NCBI RefSeq assembly: GCF_014898055.3 | Contig: NW_023605083.1 | Location: forward strand, 94,017,483 to 94,081,482 | Direction: 5' to 3' | Source of the DNA: Talpa occidentalis | Lineage: Eukaryota > Chordata > Mammalia > Eulipotyphla > Talpidae | DNA length: 64,000 nucleotides | Shown: one piece after another, positions 34,975-57,479 of the stretch | Position numbering within the stretch: position 1 is the stretch's first letter | Layout of the letters: every line of letters starts with the position of its first letter | Notes under the pieces: generated by a model | What the model saw: the letters and a program-made list of their open reading frames with translations, nothing else | Told to the model about the DNA's origin: nothing | Databases searched by the model: none | Translations under genes and position numbers: made by a program

Positions 34975-35876
34975 TTTTTTTTTTTTTTTCTTTGTGGCTT
35001 GACTTTTTTTTTATCTTTTAAAAAAAATTTTTAAAAATTGTTTACATCCTTGTTCGTTTTTAAACAATTTTTGCTTCCCTCCACCCCTCAGGTGTAGTCC
35101 CCATAGAGTTTCATTCACCAGTGCACCCGTGCACCATCACAATCCCCTGTGCTCCTCCCTCCCTCCCTCTCACCCCTCTCCCTCCTGCTCCCTTGCAGGA
35201 TGTCTCTGATTTATAATTGTCCGTTTTTGCTTTGTTGTGTTTTGTACTGTTATTATTTTTTTTACACTGATGTCTTATTTGGTTCCCCGATATTCCTGCT
35301 ATAAGTGAAACCATCCGATATTTTTCTTCTTCCTTCTGGCTTATTTCCCTGAGCATAATTCCTTCTAGTTCCATCCACGTTGCGGCGAATGGCATGAGTT
35401 TTCCGTTGTGTATATATGCCACATCTTCTTGATCCAGTCATCCATTTTTGGGCATTTGGATTGTTGCCAGGTTTTACTTATTGTAAATAGTGCTGCAGTA
35501 AAATGGGCAGAAGAACTTAAAAGACTTTTCTCCAAAGAGGAAATGCAAATGGTCAACAGGCATATGAAAAAATGTTCAACATCCCTGATAAACAGGGAAA
35601 TGCAAATTAAAACCACACTGAGATACCACCTTACACCGGTAAGAATGGCACATATAAAAAGAAAAAGCAACAACAAATGTTGGAGAGGATGTGGTGAAAA
35701 AGGAACTCTCCTACATTGCTGGTGGGAGTGCAAACTGGTCCAACCACTATGGAGAGCTGGCTGAAGGTTCTTCAGTCTACTAAAAATGGAGCTACCATAT
35801 GACCTGGCAATTCCACTCCTAGGGATCTACCCAAAGGACACAAAAACATTGATTCAAAAGAACGTCTGTTCACTTA
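34975..35876 (-). mobile_element. 5'-inverted (twin-primed) L1 in ADPRM intron 1
   Basis: The segment 34,975 to about 35,498 is the 3' end of L1 in minus orientation, beginning with a poly-T tail and including tcctgctataagtgaaacca. From about 35,500 to 35,876 the sequence is L1 ORF2 C-terminus in plus orientation ([35 protein letters not shown]). The two parts abut in ORF2 where they would be neighbours in an intact L1. The duplication tgtttggtgctcc(t/c)tttt flanks the whole (34,957-34,974 and 35,877-35,894). This is the classic twin-priming signature. Its 3'UTR differs from that of the full-length L1, so it is another L1 lineage. Confidence 0.92.
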
Positions 35877-35894
35877 TGTTTGGTGCTCCCTTTT

Positions 35895-38454
35895 ATAACC
35901 TGTTTCCACAGACTATTTGTGATTGGAGAGTTGGTTTGGAACAGTTAGTGCTGGGATGTCTAATCTTGTGCTTTGACCTTTGACACCGAATGTGTTCTGG
36001 CCCTGCTTCCCTATTTTAGGGCAATGTGGTCAGTCTTAAGGCCTAATTTCCATAGCAACCTTATCAATTCCCTTTATCCAAGCCTCCCAAACCTTCCTGC
36101 AGTGCAAGGGGTGGGGCCTTAGATTTTAAACTTATTAAATGATACCCCAATACCCCATCCTAATGTGGCTGACAGCATTTGCAAGTTTTCATTCCTTGTG
36201 AAATGAAATTAACTTGTGTGTGCACACTTTACACCCAACCCTTTCTCCCTTGACGGGTTTGCACAATGCAGAAAAAGGAAGAAGTCACCTAAATCTCTTC
36301 TTTAACCTCAGATCCTGTTTTTACATGAATTTTATCACTGGGTCTAACTAAGCAGAAACCCATGGCCCAATGGTGTTTGTGAGCTGGTATGACTACCGCA
36401 GTAAAGTTGTCCTCTAGCATGAAACAAATTAAAAAGTGGAGTTAGAAGACCATCAAGGAAGAAAAACTTATGCAGAAATGGAACAGGTACTTTCCATTGA
36501 CAAAGCCATAACCATCCTAAATTTGATAGCTTTCATCAGTTTATCATAATACCTCTTAACTAAAAGTTAGATATCTTAACATATAATAAATTGTACAACT
36601 TTAAGAACACTAAATTTTTACTAAAAACTTGCTAGTTTCCTTTCTTTTCAAAAACAAAGTATTTCCCTAATTCTGCCCAACTTTATTTTCTCTAAACTTT
36701 AGAAGGCTTTTTATAAAACTGTATAATAGGCCATTAAAAACAGAAAAACAGAAAGTAAACCTCCTAAGTCCATTATTACCTTCAACAATTATTATCATCT
36801 ACTCATTTTTGTGTATGTATTTATTTGGGGGATTATTTTGAAAAAGTCATGCAACATTAACATGCTTGTTAATTCTAAATATCCCCACTTGAGGTGTCTT
36901 TAGTTTTTGATCTGTGTCCATGGAGATTGTTCTGTATAAACTCCTTGGCATCTCCCTGAGCCATAAAAAAAAAGCCTCTGAGTTGGTCAAGAGAGTCATT
37001 CCCTGCTCACTGGTATCGTGTGACAGAAATCTTAAAGCCAGTTCAGTTTGGCTTTAAACTCAAAGGAGAATTTATTGGCCGATATAACTAAATGGCCAGG
37101 ACTAGTTTTAGGAGGGAGAGGGGGATCCGGAGTTTCTAGGACTTTTTTCCATTATTCAGATAGCATATTTCTGGGTTGGGTTTCTTCTCAGTTAACATTT
37201 CACTAACAACTCCAGTCTCAGTTATCAGCTCAATGGAAATAGTTTCAGCATTGTGAGTAATTCCAGCAAATGTCCCAGGATGGATGCTTTTTGACTGATC
37301 TTGGGTTACATGCCTACCCTTCAGAGGGAAATTGGGGTGTTATAGGCCAGGCGTGGATCTTGTGACTGACTCTCCCCTTCCCCAGCCAGGGAGTGAAGGA
37401 TAAATCACAGGAACTGGTAATGAGAAATTGGGGACTTGCCTGAAAAGACTTTGGGGCACTGTTTCCAGACGAACATGAAATGAATATTGAGTAAGCAAAA
37501 ATAATAGCTGTCTACTAGACAGCATCAAATTAATTGGGACCTATTTTAGTGCATTTTATCCACAGTACTTATTATCACTGTACAGGCTCTGAGTTTAAAG
37601 ATAAAAGCTTGATTGGCAGGAGATAAAAGCATTCCCCAAACAGAAGCTCCTGGTTTGATTCTCTTATTAAATATGAAGTTAAATACTGGAATTGCAAATA
37701 TTAGAAGCCTATTAAAATTAGAGAGTTTCAGCTGATTTAGGTGAATTTTGCATTTATTGTGTCTGAGTTCTTCACCTTTCAAATCAGATTATCTTTTCTG
37801 TACCACCCCTCATTCACATCAACAGCCTTGATTGATATCTAGGGGGATTTTCAGATGGGGACTACAGGAAGAAATAAAGAAATGAAAAGGAAAAGGAAAA
37901 GTATAAGAACACCAAGCTTTTTTCAGGATTTCTACCTCTTCTTGCTACTGTTTTATCTGTTTTAGGGCTAATTGTATCCAGATTAAGGGAGAAAAGAAAG
38001 TAGCTGAAGCTCATAACTGTGGGGATCAGATAGAAGGTCTGACATTAGAGCCAAGTTTTAGAATGAAAAGAAGCTCCTAATTCTCATAAAGTCAAACTGA
38101 AGTCTCATCCTTACTGCTAGTTATGGACTTGGCACCTCCACCTCTGATGGGAGTGCCTTGACGGGATTTCATGTATCTGCAGGGGCTTGAAAAGAAATCT
38201 GTAGGTTTATTAGACAATGATTGAAGACCAGTAGTCTGAAAGTAATTTTAGCAATTCCAAATGAATGAAAAGATTTATAAATTTAGATTGTAAACAATCT
38301 AGTAAAATAGTAGTTGCTCTTCTTGGCCACTTAATGCTTGTTCATTCATGGGATAAATTACCCTTTTGTAAATTGTTACTTCCCTAAAGAATAGCAGGGC
38401 ACAGATCATGTGTAAGAAGAAAAGATTACATATTTTCTATTTTGGTTGTAGGTT
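35895..38454. other. ADPRM intron 1, no repeat or gene recognised
   Basis: Mostly AT-rich single-copy-looking DNA. Open frames (for example 37,340-37,528) do not resemble known proteins. Confidence 0.4.
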
Positions 38455-38469
38455 TAAAAATGCTGATTC

Positions 38470-38621
38470 AAGAATAACTATAATAAAGAAAAAATCAAAA
38501 TCAACAAGCAACTATAAACCTGAGACACACTATGGGGGGGGCGGTGGGGAGAGGAGGGATTGGGGTCAAAATAAGGGGGGTGCAGTTATATGGGGAATAT
38601 AAAAAAAATCTTAAAAAGTGT
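38470..38621 (+). mobile_element. Short 5'-truncated L1 3' end
   Basis: About 150 bp matching the 3'UTR of the full-length L1 at 2085-8397: aatcaaaatcaacaagcaac, a G-rich tract (38,533-38,581) with tggggtcaaaataagg, then tatggggaatataaaaa. The duplication taaaaatgctgatt / aaaaaatgctggtt flanks it (38,455-38,468 and about 38,622-38,634). Same lineage as the full-length copy. Confidence 0.85.
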
Positions 38622-39344
38622 AAAAAATGCTGGTTTAAATTCAAATGCAACTATTGAAGACAGTCACTACTACTCAGAGAAAAGAAAATATTGACAGTTT
38701 TTGTGGTGGATTTTTGTTTGTTTGTTTAAAGTTATCCTCTTATCTTTACCATTTTTCCCTTCTTATTCCAGATGTAATGTATGAGAAACTTATCACAAGT
38801 AATCTACTCACCAACAATGAGAAATAATCCACCCTGACACAAAATAAGGCATAATGGGAATCTTAGTATATAAGGTGCAATGGATGAATGTAGCATACAA
38901 CTGTCAAAAAAAATTTTTGAAGTTTTGATAAAATTATTTTGATGTTTATGGAAGAAAGTGAGTGTATGTGTATGTTTAAAACTAGTGCTTGTTTCTTAAA
39001 AGTTAAAAGTTTTACCAGATTCAAACTTGAGTTTACTAAATTTAGAATGCCTGTTCATTCACAGGATGATATTCTTTTGTAAGTTGTTGCTCTTCTGAAA
39101 GATAGGAATTGTCATCTATTTTTCTGGTGCAAAAACTGAAGTCTTCAGAGAATTCAGTAATTCTGATCTAAGACCATCAGACACTTAAGCCCATGTACTT
39201 TTCTTTATACCACACGACCTCGGAAATTAACTTTTAAGCTTAACCTTCATTTTATGTTTTCTTTTCAGTTCATAATGATAACTAACTTGTTTATAACTTA
39301 GTTGTCTTTTAATTTCAGTTTATCTGGAAACCAATTTGGAGGTT

Positions 39345-39945
39345 ATGGATGATAAAACCAATCCTGGAACCGAAAATGAGAACTCAGACCTTCTTTTCTC
39401 CTTTGGAGTCATAGCAGATATTCAATACGCTGATTTAGAAGATGGATACAATTTCCAAGGAACCAGACGGAGATACTACAGACATAGTCTTCTTCATTTG
39501 CAGGGTGCTATTGAAGACTGGAATCAAGAAAGCAGCCCACCTTGTTGTGTGCTTCAGCTTGGAGATATCATTGATGGATTTAATGCACAGCATAATACAT
39601 CAGAAAAGTCACTGGAAGTTGTTATGAACACGTTCCAAACACTCAAAATCCCTGTTCATCATACTTGGGGAAATCATGAATTCTATAATTTTAGCAGAGA
39701 TTATTTAACAAACTCTAAACTCAACACAAAGTTTCTAGAAGACCAGATTGTACAACATCCTGAGACCGTGCCTTCCGAGAACTACTATGCTTACCATTTC
39801 ACACCATTTCCTAAATTCCGGTTCATTTTGCTGGATGCTTATGACTTGAGTGTCTTGGGCTTGGATCAATCTTCTCCAAAATACCAGGAGTGTCTGAAGA
39901 TACTAATGGAGCATAATCCAAATACAGAATTGAATAGTCCTCAAG
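39345..39945 (+). CDS. ADPRM: ADPRM coding exon 1 (gene exon 2)
   Basis: The exon begins at 39,319 after aatttcag, with 26 bp of 5'UTR before ATG 39,345. It encodes residues 1-200 plus one base: metal motifs DxQ, GDxxDG and GNHE. Donor caag|gtgaat. Skipping the donor would add only ELFL and a stop. Confidence 0.96.
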
Positions 39946-42900
39946 GTGAATTATTCCTTTGAGCTGAAAACCTAATACATAGTCTTTAAATTCTTCAGCT
40001 ACCTTTTGTTCAGCTGAAAGATGAACGATTAAGGTAAAACTATGCTGTCGTTGTTGTTCAGGGTCAGGATTTCTCACAAGCCTCATGGCAAGTAGATTGA
40101 TTGGCTGCTGTTGATTGAGAAGTTAACAGATACCTAAATGCCTATTCTAGACCTTGACTACCTATGCAGAAGCTGTAGGCAATACTGACAAAAATCAGGT
40201 CAACTAATCTAAGAAACAAGATTATATTCACAGTCATAATGTTACCAAGAAAATACAGAATAATAATACAGAACAGGAATGGGGGACTGTTTTATTTTAG
40301 GTGGTAGGCGATAGCCTCTCCAAGGAGAAAAAATATTTACACCGAAACCTAAATGCCCTTGGGAAGGCACAGGGACAGTATTCAAGACAGAGGGGATACA
40401 GCTGAGAGGGGCTAAGGAAAGTAAGATTTTGCCAGTCTTGAGTGCAGAAAAGAGCCAGTGGGACAGGACGATTTTATAATGGCTTGGTGAACATATTCAA
40501 ATATCTGTATTTTATTTCTAATGTAAAGGGAATCTAGTGTAATAAGTAGAGGAATGTTAAGAGTAAGATACAGTGTGACTTGTATGTTGCTCTAAATTCT
40601 TGTGGTTTCCTGTTTAAAATCAAGGTAAAAATAACACTTGATGGGTCTAACTCACTGAATTCATTTCAGGACTTTCTGAGCCCCAGTTTGTCCAGTTTAA
40701 TGGTGGATTTAGCCAAGAGCAGCTGAACTGGTTGAATAAAATTCTTACATTCTCTGACACAAACCAAGAAAAGGTGGTAATTGTCAGTAAGTATTTGTAT
40801 GATTTGGTTGTTTCAGCATTTTAGAGGATGACAACAATTAGATTTTTGAAAGACTACTAACAATGTATTATGCTATGCTCTTTCTATAGGATGAATTTAA
40901 ATTTTTTTAATTGTTTTATTTTTATATAGCATTAGTGACCTAAGTTATTTTGCTGTCCTGTTTTTGTAAATCATATCAAATTATAAAAGAGGATTCTAGC
41001 ATTAGGTGTTTTATACGTATGTGTATATGCTGTCCACATAGACATAATGAATGATAAAAATTTTTTATTGAGAAACAAGCTGAGTATAAGATTAATATCG
41101 AAGGTTGTGTAAGCAAAGTATTATAAAATAACAAATATATCTTGATAAATGTTACATCCTATAAGTTGACCTTTTAGGTTTCAAAGTAGAATTTACCCAA
41201 ATGGGATCAATTCATATAGTAATATTTAAGTGAGAGATTCAGTCCAGGTCTTACTCCTTCAGAGCCTACTTGTCAGTGCAGTTGCCACCTGAGACTTCTG
41301 CTGTGTAGATGAAGCCAGGGACCAAGTGATGGAGGCCAATAAATTGGCAGTGAGCATTTCAGTTCTGTATCCTGCCACGTGGTTATACTGAAATCCAATT
41401 TATGTTATTTTCATTTAGAATCACTTTTGACAGACCTACTGCTAGCTGAGTTTATAGGACCTGAAGGTGCTTAAATTACACTTAGATTAGTGTGTGTACA
41501 TGAGTGCACATGTGCAGAGAACTGAATTTGGATTTGCAGTGTGATTGGTGTACTTGGTTTGGAGGCTGAGGTGAGAGCCCATGTTTTAGGGATCTCTTTG
41601 ATGCGGCATAATGCATGAGGGGACTGGATTGAGGTCACAAGGATGGGATGCTGTTCTAGCTCTTGTTTCTATAAGCTGTGTTGAACAAATGTACAACTGA
41701 CAAACTGCAGTTGCTCACTATTGTATCAAATGAAGCTATAAAGATGAAAACCCTTTCAAAATAATAGGCTATTGTATAAATATAAAATTATATTATTATC
41801 TACAAATGTAGTTTTTGCTTATTAATCTTCCACTGATGTGATAAAAACATGCAGAAGGAGGAATAAATCTGCTCCCATTGGAATATCAAGTGTCATTCAA
41901 AGTGTCATTGGAAAATATAAAATCCCCTCATGGGTCAGGGCATGATGTGACACTATTAAAATAAGTGGTCTCAAAAACTGGGGTTCTTCTTGATTGGAGC
42001 TAAAAGGGATCTATAGATTCATATAGTCAAATTTTTCCATTTTAAAGACAAGGAAACTGAATCCAGGAAGATTTAACTCCATAGCTAAAATCATACAGCT
42101 ACAGACAGAATCCAGACTTGAGTCCATGTTTTATATTCCTGTCACCTTTCCTATGCTATGCTATCCTGTATTCTTCATGTTTCCCATTTGTTTTTAGTTA
42201 TGTCATTGCACCTCTCTACATTAGCAATCTCTTAAATTTGTTCCATGCTATAAGCTTAGAAACTGAATGAGTAAACCTTTAACAACTGAGTGCCTCAGAT
42301 TTCTTTAGCAAAGTTTAAAAGTGACTGATAGACATTTTCTTTCATCTTTATTTGCTTTTCCACTTTCATTTTGGCTACTCAGAGGTCATTTTGCTACATC
42401 TTGAATTTTGGCCATGGAGCCGGAAGGATAGAATTGCAATTAGCTGAGATGGAAAAATGCAGAAGGGAGTTCAGGAGTTCAAGTTTGGAAATATCAAGTT
42501 AGATGTCAGATACCTGTTAGACATCAGGGTGGATGGACATGTGAGTCTGAAATTCAAAATAGAAGTTTAAGTTAGATACATAGATATAGAAATTGAAATA
42601 ATGTGATATGTTTAAAACTATGTAAATTACTAAGAGGTTGCCAAGCCAATTGGTGCAGATAGAGAAGTGAAACTCAAGGACCAAGCATCCAGGCACTCCT
42701 AATAAGACAGTGGGAAATAAGGAACCACAAAGGAGAGTGAGAATTAGTGGCCATTGAGTTTGGAGGAAAACTAGGAGACACCAGTAAAAAAATTAGTGAT
42801 ATCCTAGAGGCCAAGTGTTTGAAGCAGACCAGAATGACTAACTGTATCATTTGCTACAGGGACTTGATAGATGAGTCCAGTATGGTATCTAGAGCTGGAA

Positions 42901-42953
42901 AGTCCCAGCCTCTTTGGACTCATACACCTCATCACAGCTTGAAAAGTGGTCAT

Positions 42954-42989
<36 letters not shown>

Positions 42990-44106
42990 ATGCATGTTCT
43001 TGTGTACAGACACATAAATTAACAGTCTCCCCTCCTTTCTTTAAAAGCTGGTGTTGAGACTAGCAGATAATAAGGAGAAACATGTTCAAAATCAGGATAA
43101 AAATAAATAGCATTAGAGAGGAAAAAAGAAAATGATTTAATGGGAAGAAGCAAGGACCAGTGTATTATACCTGCACTTCAGAGTGAAACTGTGGCCTGAT
43201 ACATGATGTGGCATCAGGAATTCAAGATTCTCCTGGCTCTACTTCCACATAAACGTTCCCTTCTTTGACCAGTTTTTTAATCTGTAAAATGACTATAGCT
43301 ACCTTGATCTCATGGAAGTGTTTAAAGTGGCACAAATCAATTCCGAAGCATTGAGTGTTTATATAAATGACATATAACCCACAGCCCATCCCTAAAATGT
43401 GTTTTTAATTAGGAGTACATCTCTTTGTGTAAGTAATGCTCATATTTAAGGAAATCAATGAGATTCTGGGCCAGTATTGGCCTGATTTCTGGCCACCATC
43501 ACAGAGCTCCTGAACAGGAAGCCCTTGAACTCCTTGGTGTTTGCACATTTTGTAGAAATCTCAGGGTTTCTCTCTCCAGTGATCTCTTCCCTTGCCTTAC
43601 TCTTCTGTCTTTGCTCCACAGACATGACTGTAGATTATCTAGTTTTTCTGGTATGTGGATTCTTTCTGGTTTCAGTCATTTGGATAACAGGGTCATAATA
43701 CACTTTTTTTTTCCTGAACACTAGTTTTAGCCATTTGTTTTGGGAAATTGATATTTCTTAATTGGCTTCTAATTCTTCTTTTCTTTTAATAACAGGCCAT
43801 CTTCCCATTTACCCAGAGGCTTCTGACAGTGTGTGCCTGGCCTGGAATTTTAATGACGCCTTGGCAGTCATTTGGGCTCACAAGTGTGTGGTGTGTTTCT
43901 TGGCTGGTCACACTCATGACGGTGGCTACTGTGAGGATCCTTCTGGTGTGCACCACGTCAACCTAGAAGGGGTTATTGAAACAGCTCCGGACAGTCAGGC
44001 TTTTGGCACAGTTTATGTCTATCCTGACAAAATGTTGTTGAAAGGGAGAGGCAGAGTTCCAGACAGAATTATGAATTACAAGAAGGATAAAGCTCTCCAT
44101 TTTTAA
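39345..44106 (+). CDS. ADPRM: ADPRM, Mn-dependent ADP-ribose/CDP-alcohol diphosphatase (3 coding exons, complete)
   Basis: ADPRM is a cytosolic metallophosphoesterase that hydrolyses ADP-ribose and CDP-alcohols such as CDP-choline with Mn2+. Coding exons are 39345-39945, 40670-40786 and 43796-44106 (601+117+311 = 1,029 bp, 342 aa plus TAA, the human length). Junctions are GT-AG and in phase. Dinuclear-metal motifs are all present: D25-x-Q27 in [16 protein letters not shown] (Asp74), GNHE (Asn110, His111), the His241 of SHLP, and GHTH (His278, His280). Residues Phe37, Leu196 and Cys253, reported to tune substrate choice in the mammalian enzyme, are kept. The start is ATG 39,345; the frame opens a little earlier at a TTG that is not used. 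No signal peptide. Confidence 0.97.
40300..40480 (+). repeat. L2-like remnant in ADPRM intron
   Basis: ggcgatagcctctccaagga, followed by cctaaatgcccttgggaagg and tgagtgcagaaaagagccag, follow the order of the ancient L2 3' end. Approximate limits. Confidence 0.4.
40670..40786 (+). CDS. ADPRM: ADPRM coding exon 2
   Basis: 117 bp between catttcag and gtaagt, encoding [28 protein letters not shown]... to EKVVIV and the first base of Ser240. Too short to show as an open frame of its own but in phase on both sides. Confidence 0.96.
42440..42800 (+). repeat. L2-like remnant in ADPRM intron
   Basis: atcaagttagatgtcagata, cctgttagacatcagggtgg and gatagagaagtgaaactcaa with ccaggcactcctaataagac keep the order of the same ancient family. 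Weak but ordered match. Confidence 0.4.
42956..42988 (+). repeat. GT microsatellite, 16 units
   Basis: Pure alternating GT of 33 bases in the last ADPRM intron. Likely variable in length between individuals. Confidence 0.95.
43796..44106 (+). CDS. ADPRM: ADPRM coding exon 3 (stop)
   Basis: 311 bp after taataacag, encoding [18 protein letters not shown] and then [19 protein letters not shown] through [11 protein letters not shown] and TAA. Holds the last three metal-binding histidines. Confidence 0.97.
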
Positions 44107-44323
44107 TCTGATTTCTTTTGTTTACCATTACAGAAAGAGAATGACTTACATTTGTGTTTTTGTTCCCCTCTCCCCACTAAATCCTCAGCCTCATTGTTTA
44201 TTCTATTTGAATAAGAAAATTTATTCATGGCTTCAATGTGCATTAGTGCATATGATATTCTGTCATTTTTGAATAATATATCCAATGCTGAAAATTAGAA
44301 ACAAAATGAATGCAAGTGGCATA

Positions 44324-44467
44324 AATAAACCAGGAAGAGACTGAGGGTGGAAAAATGTAGTCCTCAAAACAGCGTTTATAAAGCCTTATATGAACATTTT
44401 TACTTTTTACAAGGAGAATCTATTCATATGTTAACTATGTACTTCAAATTCATAAGAAAGAAATAAA
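44324..44467 (+). terminator. ADPRM: ADPRM poly-A signals (candidates)
   Basis: AATAAA at 44,324-44,329 and AATAAA at 44,462-44,467, 218 and 356 bp past the stop. Either could end the ADPRM transcript, leaving about 3 kb to the convergent TMEM220 stop. Confidence 0.5.
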
Positions 44468-45464
44468 AATAAGCTCAGGTGAATTTTCTCTTTTTACCTT
44501 AATGTGTGAATGAACTTTGTGGACGTATTTTTCTCAGAATATCCATCAAGTTTGTACTTTTATAGGCATATATTTCTATTTTGTAAACCAGAAACATGAA
44601 TAGTTATTTCACAGGTGAATGAATGGTGTTCCCATCACACAGGTGAATGTGTGGCTTCCCTTGAGAGGATGTAAGTAAGAAGATCCTGTAGAGAAGTCAG
44701 AGGATCCTCTTAGGATTCCCAGAACCACTGTGTCTGCTCGCCTGGTCTGTGTGAGATGACAGTAGGTAAATGAATTTACCCTTTACAAATAGGACATGCT
44801 TAACTCCATTGTCATATGTGCTAAGGCTTACTTGTAGAAATGCTTCCTAGGTGGAAATGGGATTGTTCAAGTGTAGAGAAAGTTTGATTCAGGGCCTAGA
44901 AAACAGTAAGAGATAAAAATCCAATGCCACTACACAATGTAAGTGTGCCTGCTGAGTACGCAGGCCCCAAAAGGTAGTGTTTTTTATATATTTATTGAGA
45001 TACAAAAGGAACTATGTGTATTCACAGCATTCATAACCTTATATGGGGGGAGATGCAGATAGAGTAAAAATGTATATTGAATCTTACTCTCTTTTTTTTT
45101 TTTTTAAATAGAACAGTACTGTCTTTTAAGTGCAGAATCAAGCATTACTTGGAGACCGGGTAGGTGTTATGTAGAATTTGTATGTAAGTCTTTGTGTGTC
45201 ACTTTAATAGTTATACTAAAAGAGGGTATAAAAGCCATAAGTATCATACAAGCTAAATGTACACTAGAACACTCAAATCCTTTCTATACATTTGTGTTGA
45301 TCTATATATTTGTGTTGATAATATATAGTTGCTTCAGTAGCAACCAGGTTTTTTTCTCCTTTGTCCTAATCTTGATACAAAACTTCTGACTGGAAGTATT
45401 TGTAGCATACTTAATACTGTTTTAAAAACTATGAAAATATAGAGACAAACTACCAGACTCATTT

Positions 45465-46066
45465 TGTTACAGGGCAGGGAGAGGGGCAGCCCAAACCCCG
45501 CAAACCTGCCTATTCTAAATGGGTTCTGCCATCCACTGCATCAACACAAAACATATGAGACTTTAATGGGAAGGAACTTCAATACAACTAGGAAACAATA
45601 CAGGAAAGGCAAAGAATCTAGTTTCTAAATCAAGCACCCAAAGTTACCCGTCCCCTCGTGGGTAAAACTCCATCCAAATGGGATTGGCCCAGAGCAAGGC
45701 CCCAAAGCCTGCCACAAGCGTAAGGCATCTTCCAGTGGGGATCCACAGAAAAGGGTCAGAAACAACAAGACAAGCCCAGAAGGAAAAGAGCAAAATCAAA
45801 ATCAAGATAAAAGCTGCCATTGACACCTCCCCACGGGTCTCACCCACACTTGTGTCACCCAGTCCACGACCAAAAGGCAAACACAGTTTCTTCACATGTC
45901 TCTCCATTCCATGTGCCTCCTCCAGGTCTCCTCCTGGCTCTCCATCCTGCTTCCTTCCTTCCTCAGTCTCCTCTGCAGATTCTTCTTTCCCTGCTCAGCT
46001 CCACCCTCCCTTGGGTGGGGCAGGGAACCTGGAACCTCCCCCTTTCCTGGGGATGACCCTGTTACA
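45465..46066 (-). mobile_element. 3' LTR of an endogenous retrovirus remnant
   Basis: A 602-bp block closely similar throughout to the LTR at 8928-9524 (tgttacagggcagggagagg at one end, ccctgttaca at the other). On the minus strand the bases just upstream are a polypurine tract, ttaaaaggggggat (complement of 46,067-46,080). That places this as the 3' LTR of a minus-strand provirus. No viral gene is readable. The 5' LTR and nearly all internal sequence are missing. Confidence 0.8.
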
Positions 46067-46310
46067 ATCCCCCCTTTTAATTTTTATTCCACCATATCTA
46101 TGGTGGCACAGATCTCAGGGTAGAGTCTTAGGAGACAGTCTTTTTTCAGGGTTACAATGTGTGTAAGAGAAGCAACAATTAGTCAGCAGCATTGTCCATG
46201 AATGTCCAGTAGGACAGTTCATATGATGACATATGGAAGTTACTAATTCTTTTTGAATGGATTTTTTTCTTAGGTTTCATGAAACAGTGTCTTGACTAGG
46301 GACTTTGCTG
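46067..46310 (-). mobile_element. ERV internal remnant with polypurine tract
   Basis: About 240 bp that may be the 3' non-coding end of the provirus upstream of its 3' LTR. The polypurine tract (46,067-46,080) is clear; the outer limit is not. Nothing in it reads as a viral protein. Confidence 0.45.
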
Positions 46311-47623
46311 CTAGCGTGAATTAAAAATTTGCATATGCTCTAAAACAGCACTGACCAACAGAAATATAATGTGAGCCACATACGTAAAATATGCTACCAG
46401 TCATATTTAGAAGAGTAAATACATTAAGATGTGTGATCCTACACCTCTGAATCATATAGTGTGATACAGCAATATTACCTCTGTTAAAAAAATAAAGTAG
46501 AAAGATCAAATGAAACATTAAATTAATTTTAATATATTTTAACACATGCTAAAATATTTTTTCAACATTAATATATTTTCTTACATTATTTTTATACTAT
46601 GTCATAAAACCTATTGTGTATTTTATACTTGAACTGTCCACCCATTTGGACATTAAGTTTTCATTGGAAATACCTGATCTGTACTTAACTGTCATAAAAT
46701 TTGCAGTTGAAGAAATAGTGTCACATACTCAAGTTGTTACAAATATATCAAGTTGTTGCAAATATACTAGTTTTCTAATATCTGAATTGACCATTAGTTT
46801 TTAAATTAAGTGGAAATTCTAAAAGTTAAAACTACTTTCTCAGTCAGCACACCACATTTCATAGCAACATTGGCTATGGCTACTGTGTGGGAGAATTGAG
46901 AATAAAACTCTAAAACGATTGTTTTAAGGTTATCTTGACATTCATTAAAAAAGTACAGATTTTTTTTTTTTACCTCATTTTAAATTTAGAATGTAAATAT
47001 TATCCCCTATTTTGTTTTCTTTTTGGTCCCAACTTTCTTTTTTCTATCCAACTTTCTTTTCAAGACATGGCTTATATAGTTTATTCCTCCGGAGTCTTAA
47101 TGTACAGTTCATAGCAGTGTACCAGTTGATGTAATGAGGTTAGTGCATGGGTATAATGTCCTCTTGACCTTTATTTCTATCATGTTACTCAAACCCTACT
47201 TCACTTTGTTTTAATCCTGTGCCGGCCTTTGTAACCACTTTATATTTTCAGAGTTTTCTCATACTATCTAGTTTAATTCTTACAACTATTTAAGTAATTA
47301 GGTGATCTATTATTAACCCTGTTTTTTAGATGAATACCCACCAGGAGGTTTATGTATCTGTCCAAGTCTCATCGATAAGGATGAAGCTTAGTTAGAATTC
47401 ATATTTCTGCTATACTATGGTAGAATAAAATGTCAGACCCCATCTTTACTCATCCCATTATGTCGTAGGTGACCTTAAAAAATTCTTAGAATTAAAAAAA
47501 AAAAATCACCTCTAATATTAGCTCAAGTTACTGACATAAACACCTTGGAAACTGACTGACTACAAGAATGTTTGCTGAAAAAATTGAAAATATTCATTTT
47601 AAGAACAAGATTCTTGACTTCAT

Positions 47624-57125
<9,502 letters not shown>

Positions 57126-57447
57126 CGGCTCGGGCGGAGCGCGAGTCCACCCCGACCGGCCCTTCCTTCCGCTGCCGCCCGACCCGACACGCCCCGCCCC
57201 AGCCAACCCCCGAGTCGGTCCGGGCCTCGGTCGTAGATCCTAGGTCATCCAGTGGCCTCTGGCCAGCGCACCGGGACGGGAAGAAGCCCGCCTGAGCCTT
57301 ACTGCTCCAGTAGATCGTGCCCTAAACGTGGCAAGGTGTAGGTATCGGTGTCCCCGTTTCGCAGATGGGGAAAGTGAGTCTGAATCTCGACCAGATTGCA
57401 CAGCAAAGAAAAGCAAAGGGGAAGGAGAGGAAAATAGGAAGGGAAAG

Positions 57448-57450
<3 letters not shown>

Positions 57451-57479
<29 letters not shown>

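Noticed and set aside
35408..35983. Protein-coding frame with a CWRGC...HCWWEC zinc motif
   Set aside because: It is the inverted L1 ORF2 fragment, broken by stops and lacking the rest of ORF2.
39336..39344. Upstream start for ADPRM giving MEV before MDDK
   Set aside because: The codon at 39,336 is TTG, not ATG. ATG 39,345 matches the known mammalian N-terminus.
57126..57206. 27-residue N-terminal extension of TMEM220
   Set aside because: The codon at 57,206 is TTG and no ATG precedes 57,125 in this frame. The conserved protein starts MAP.
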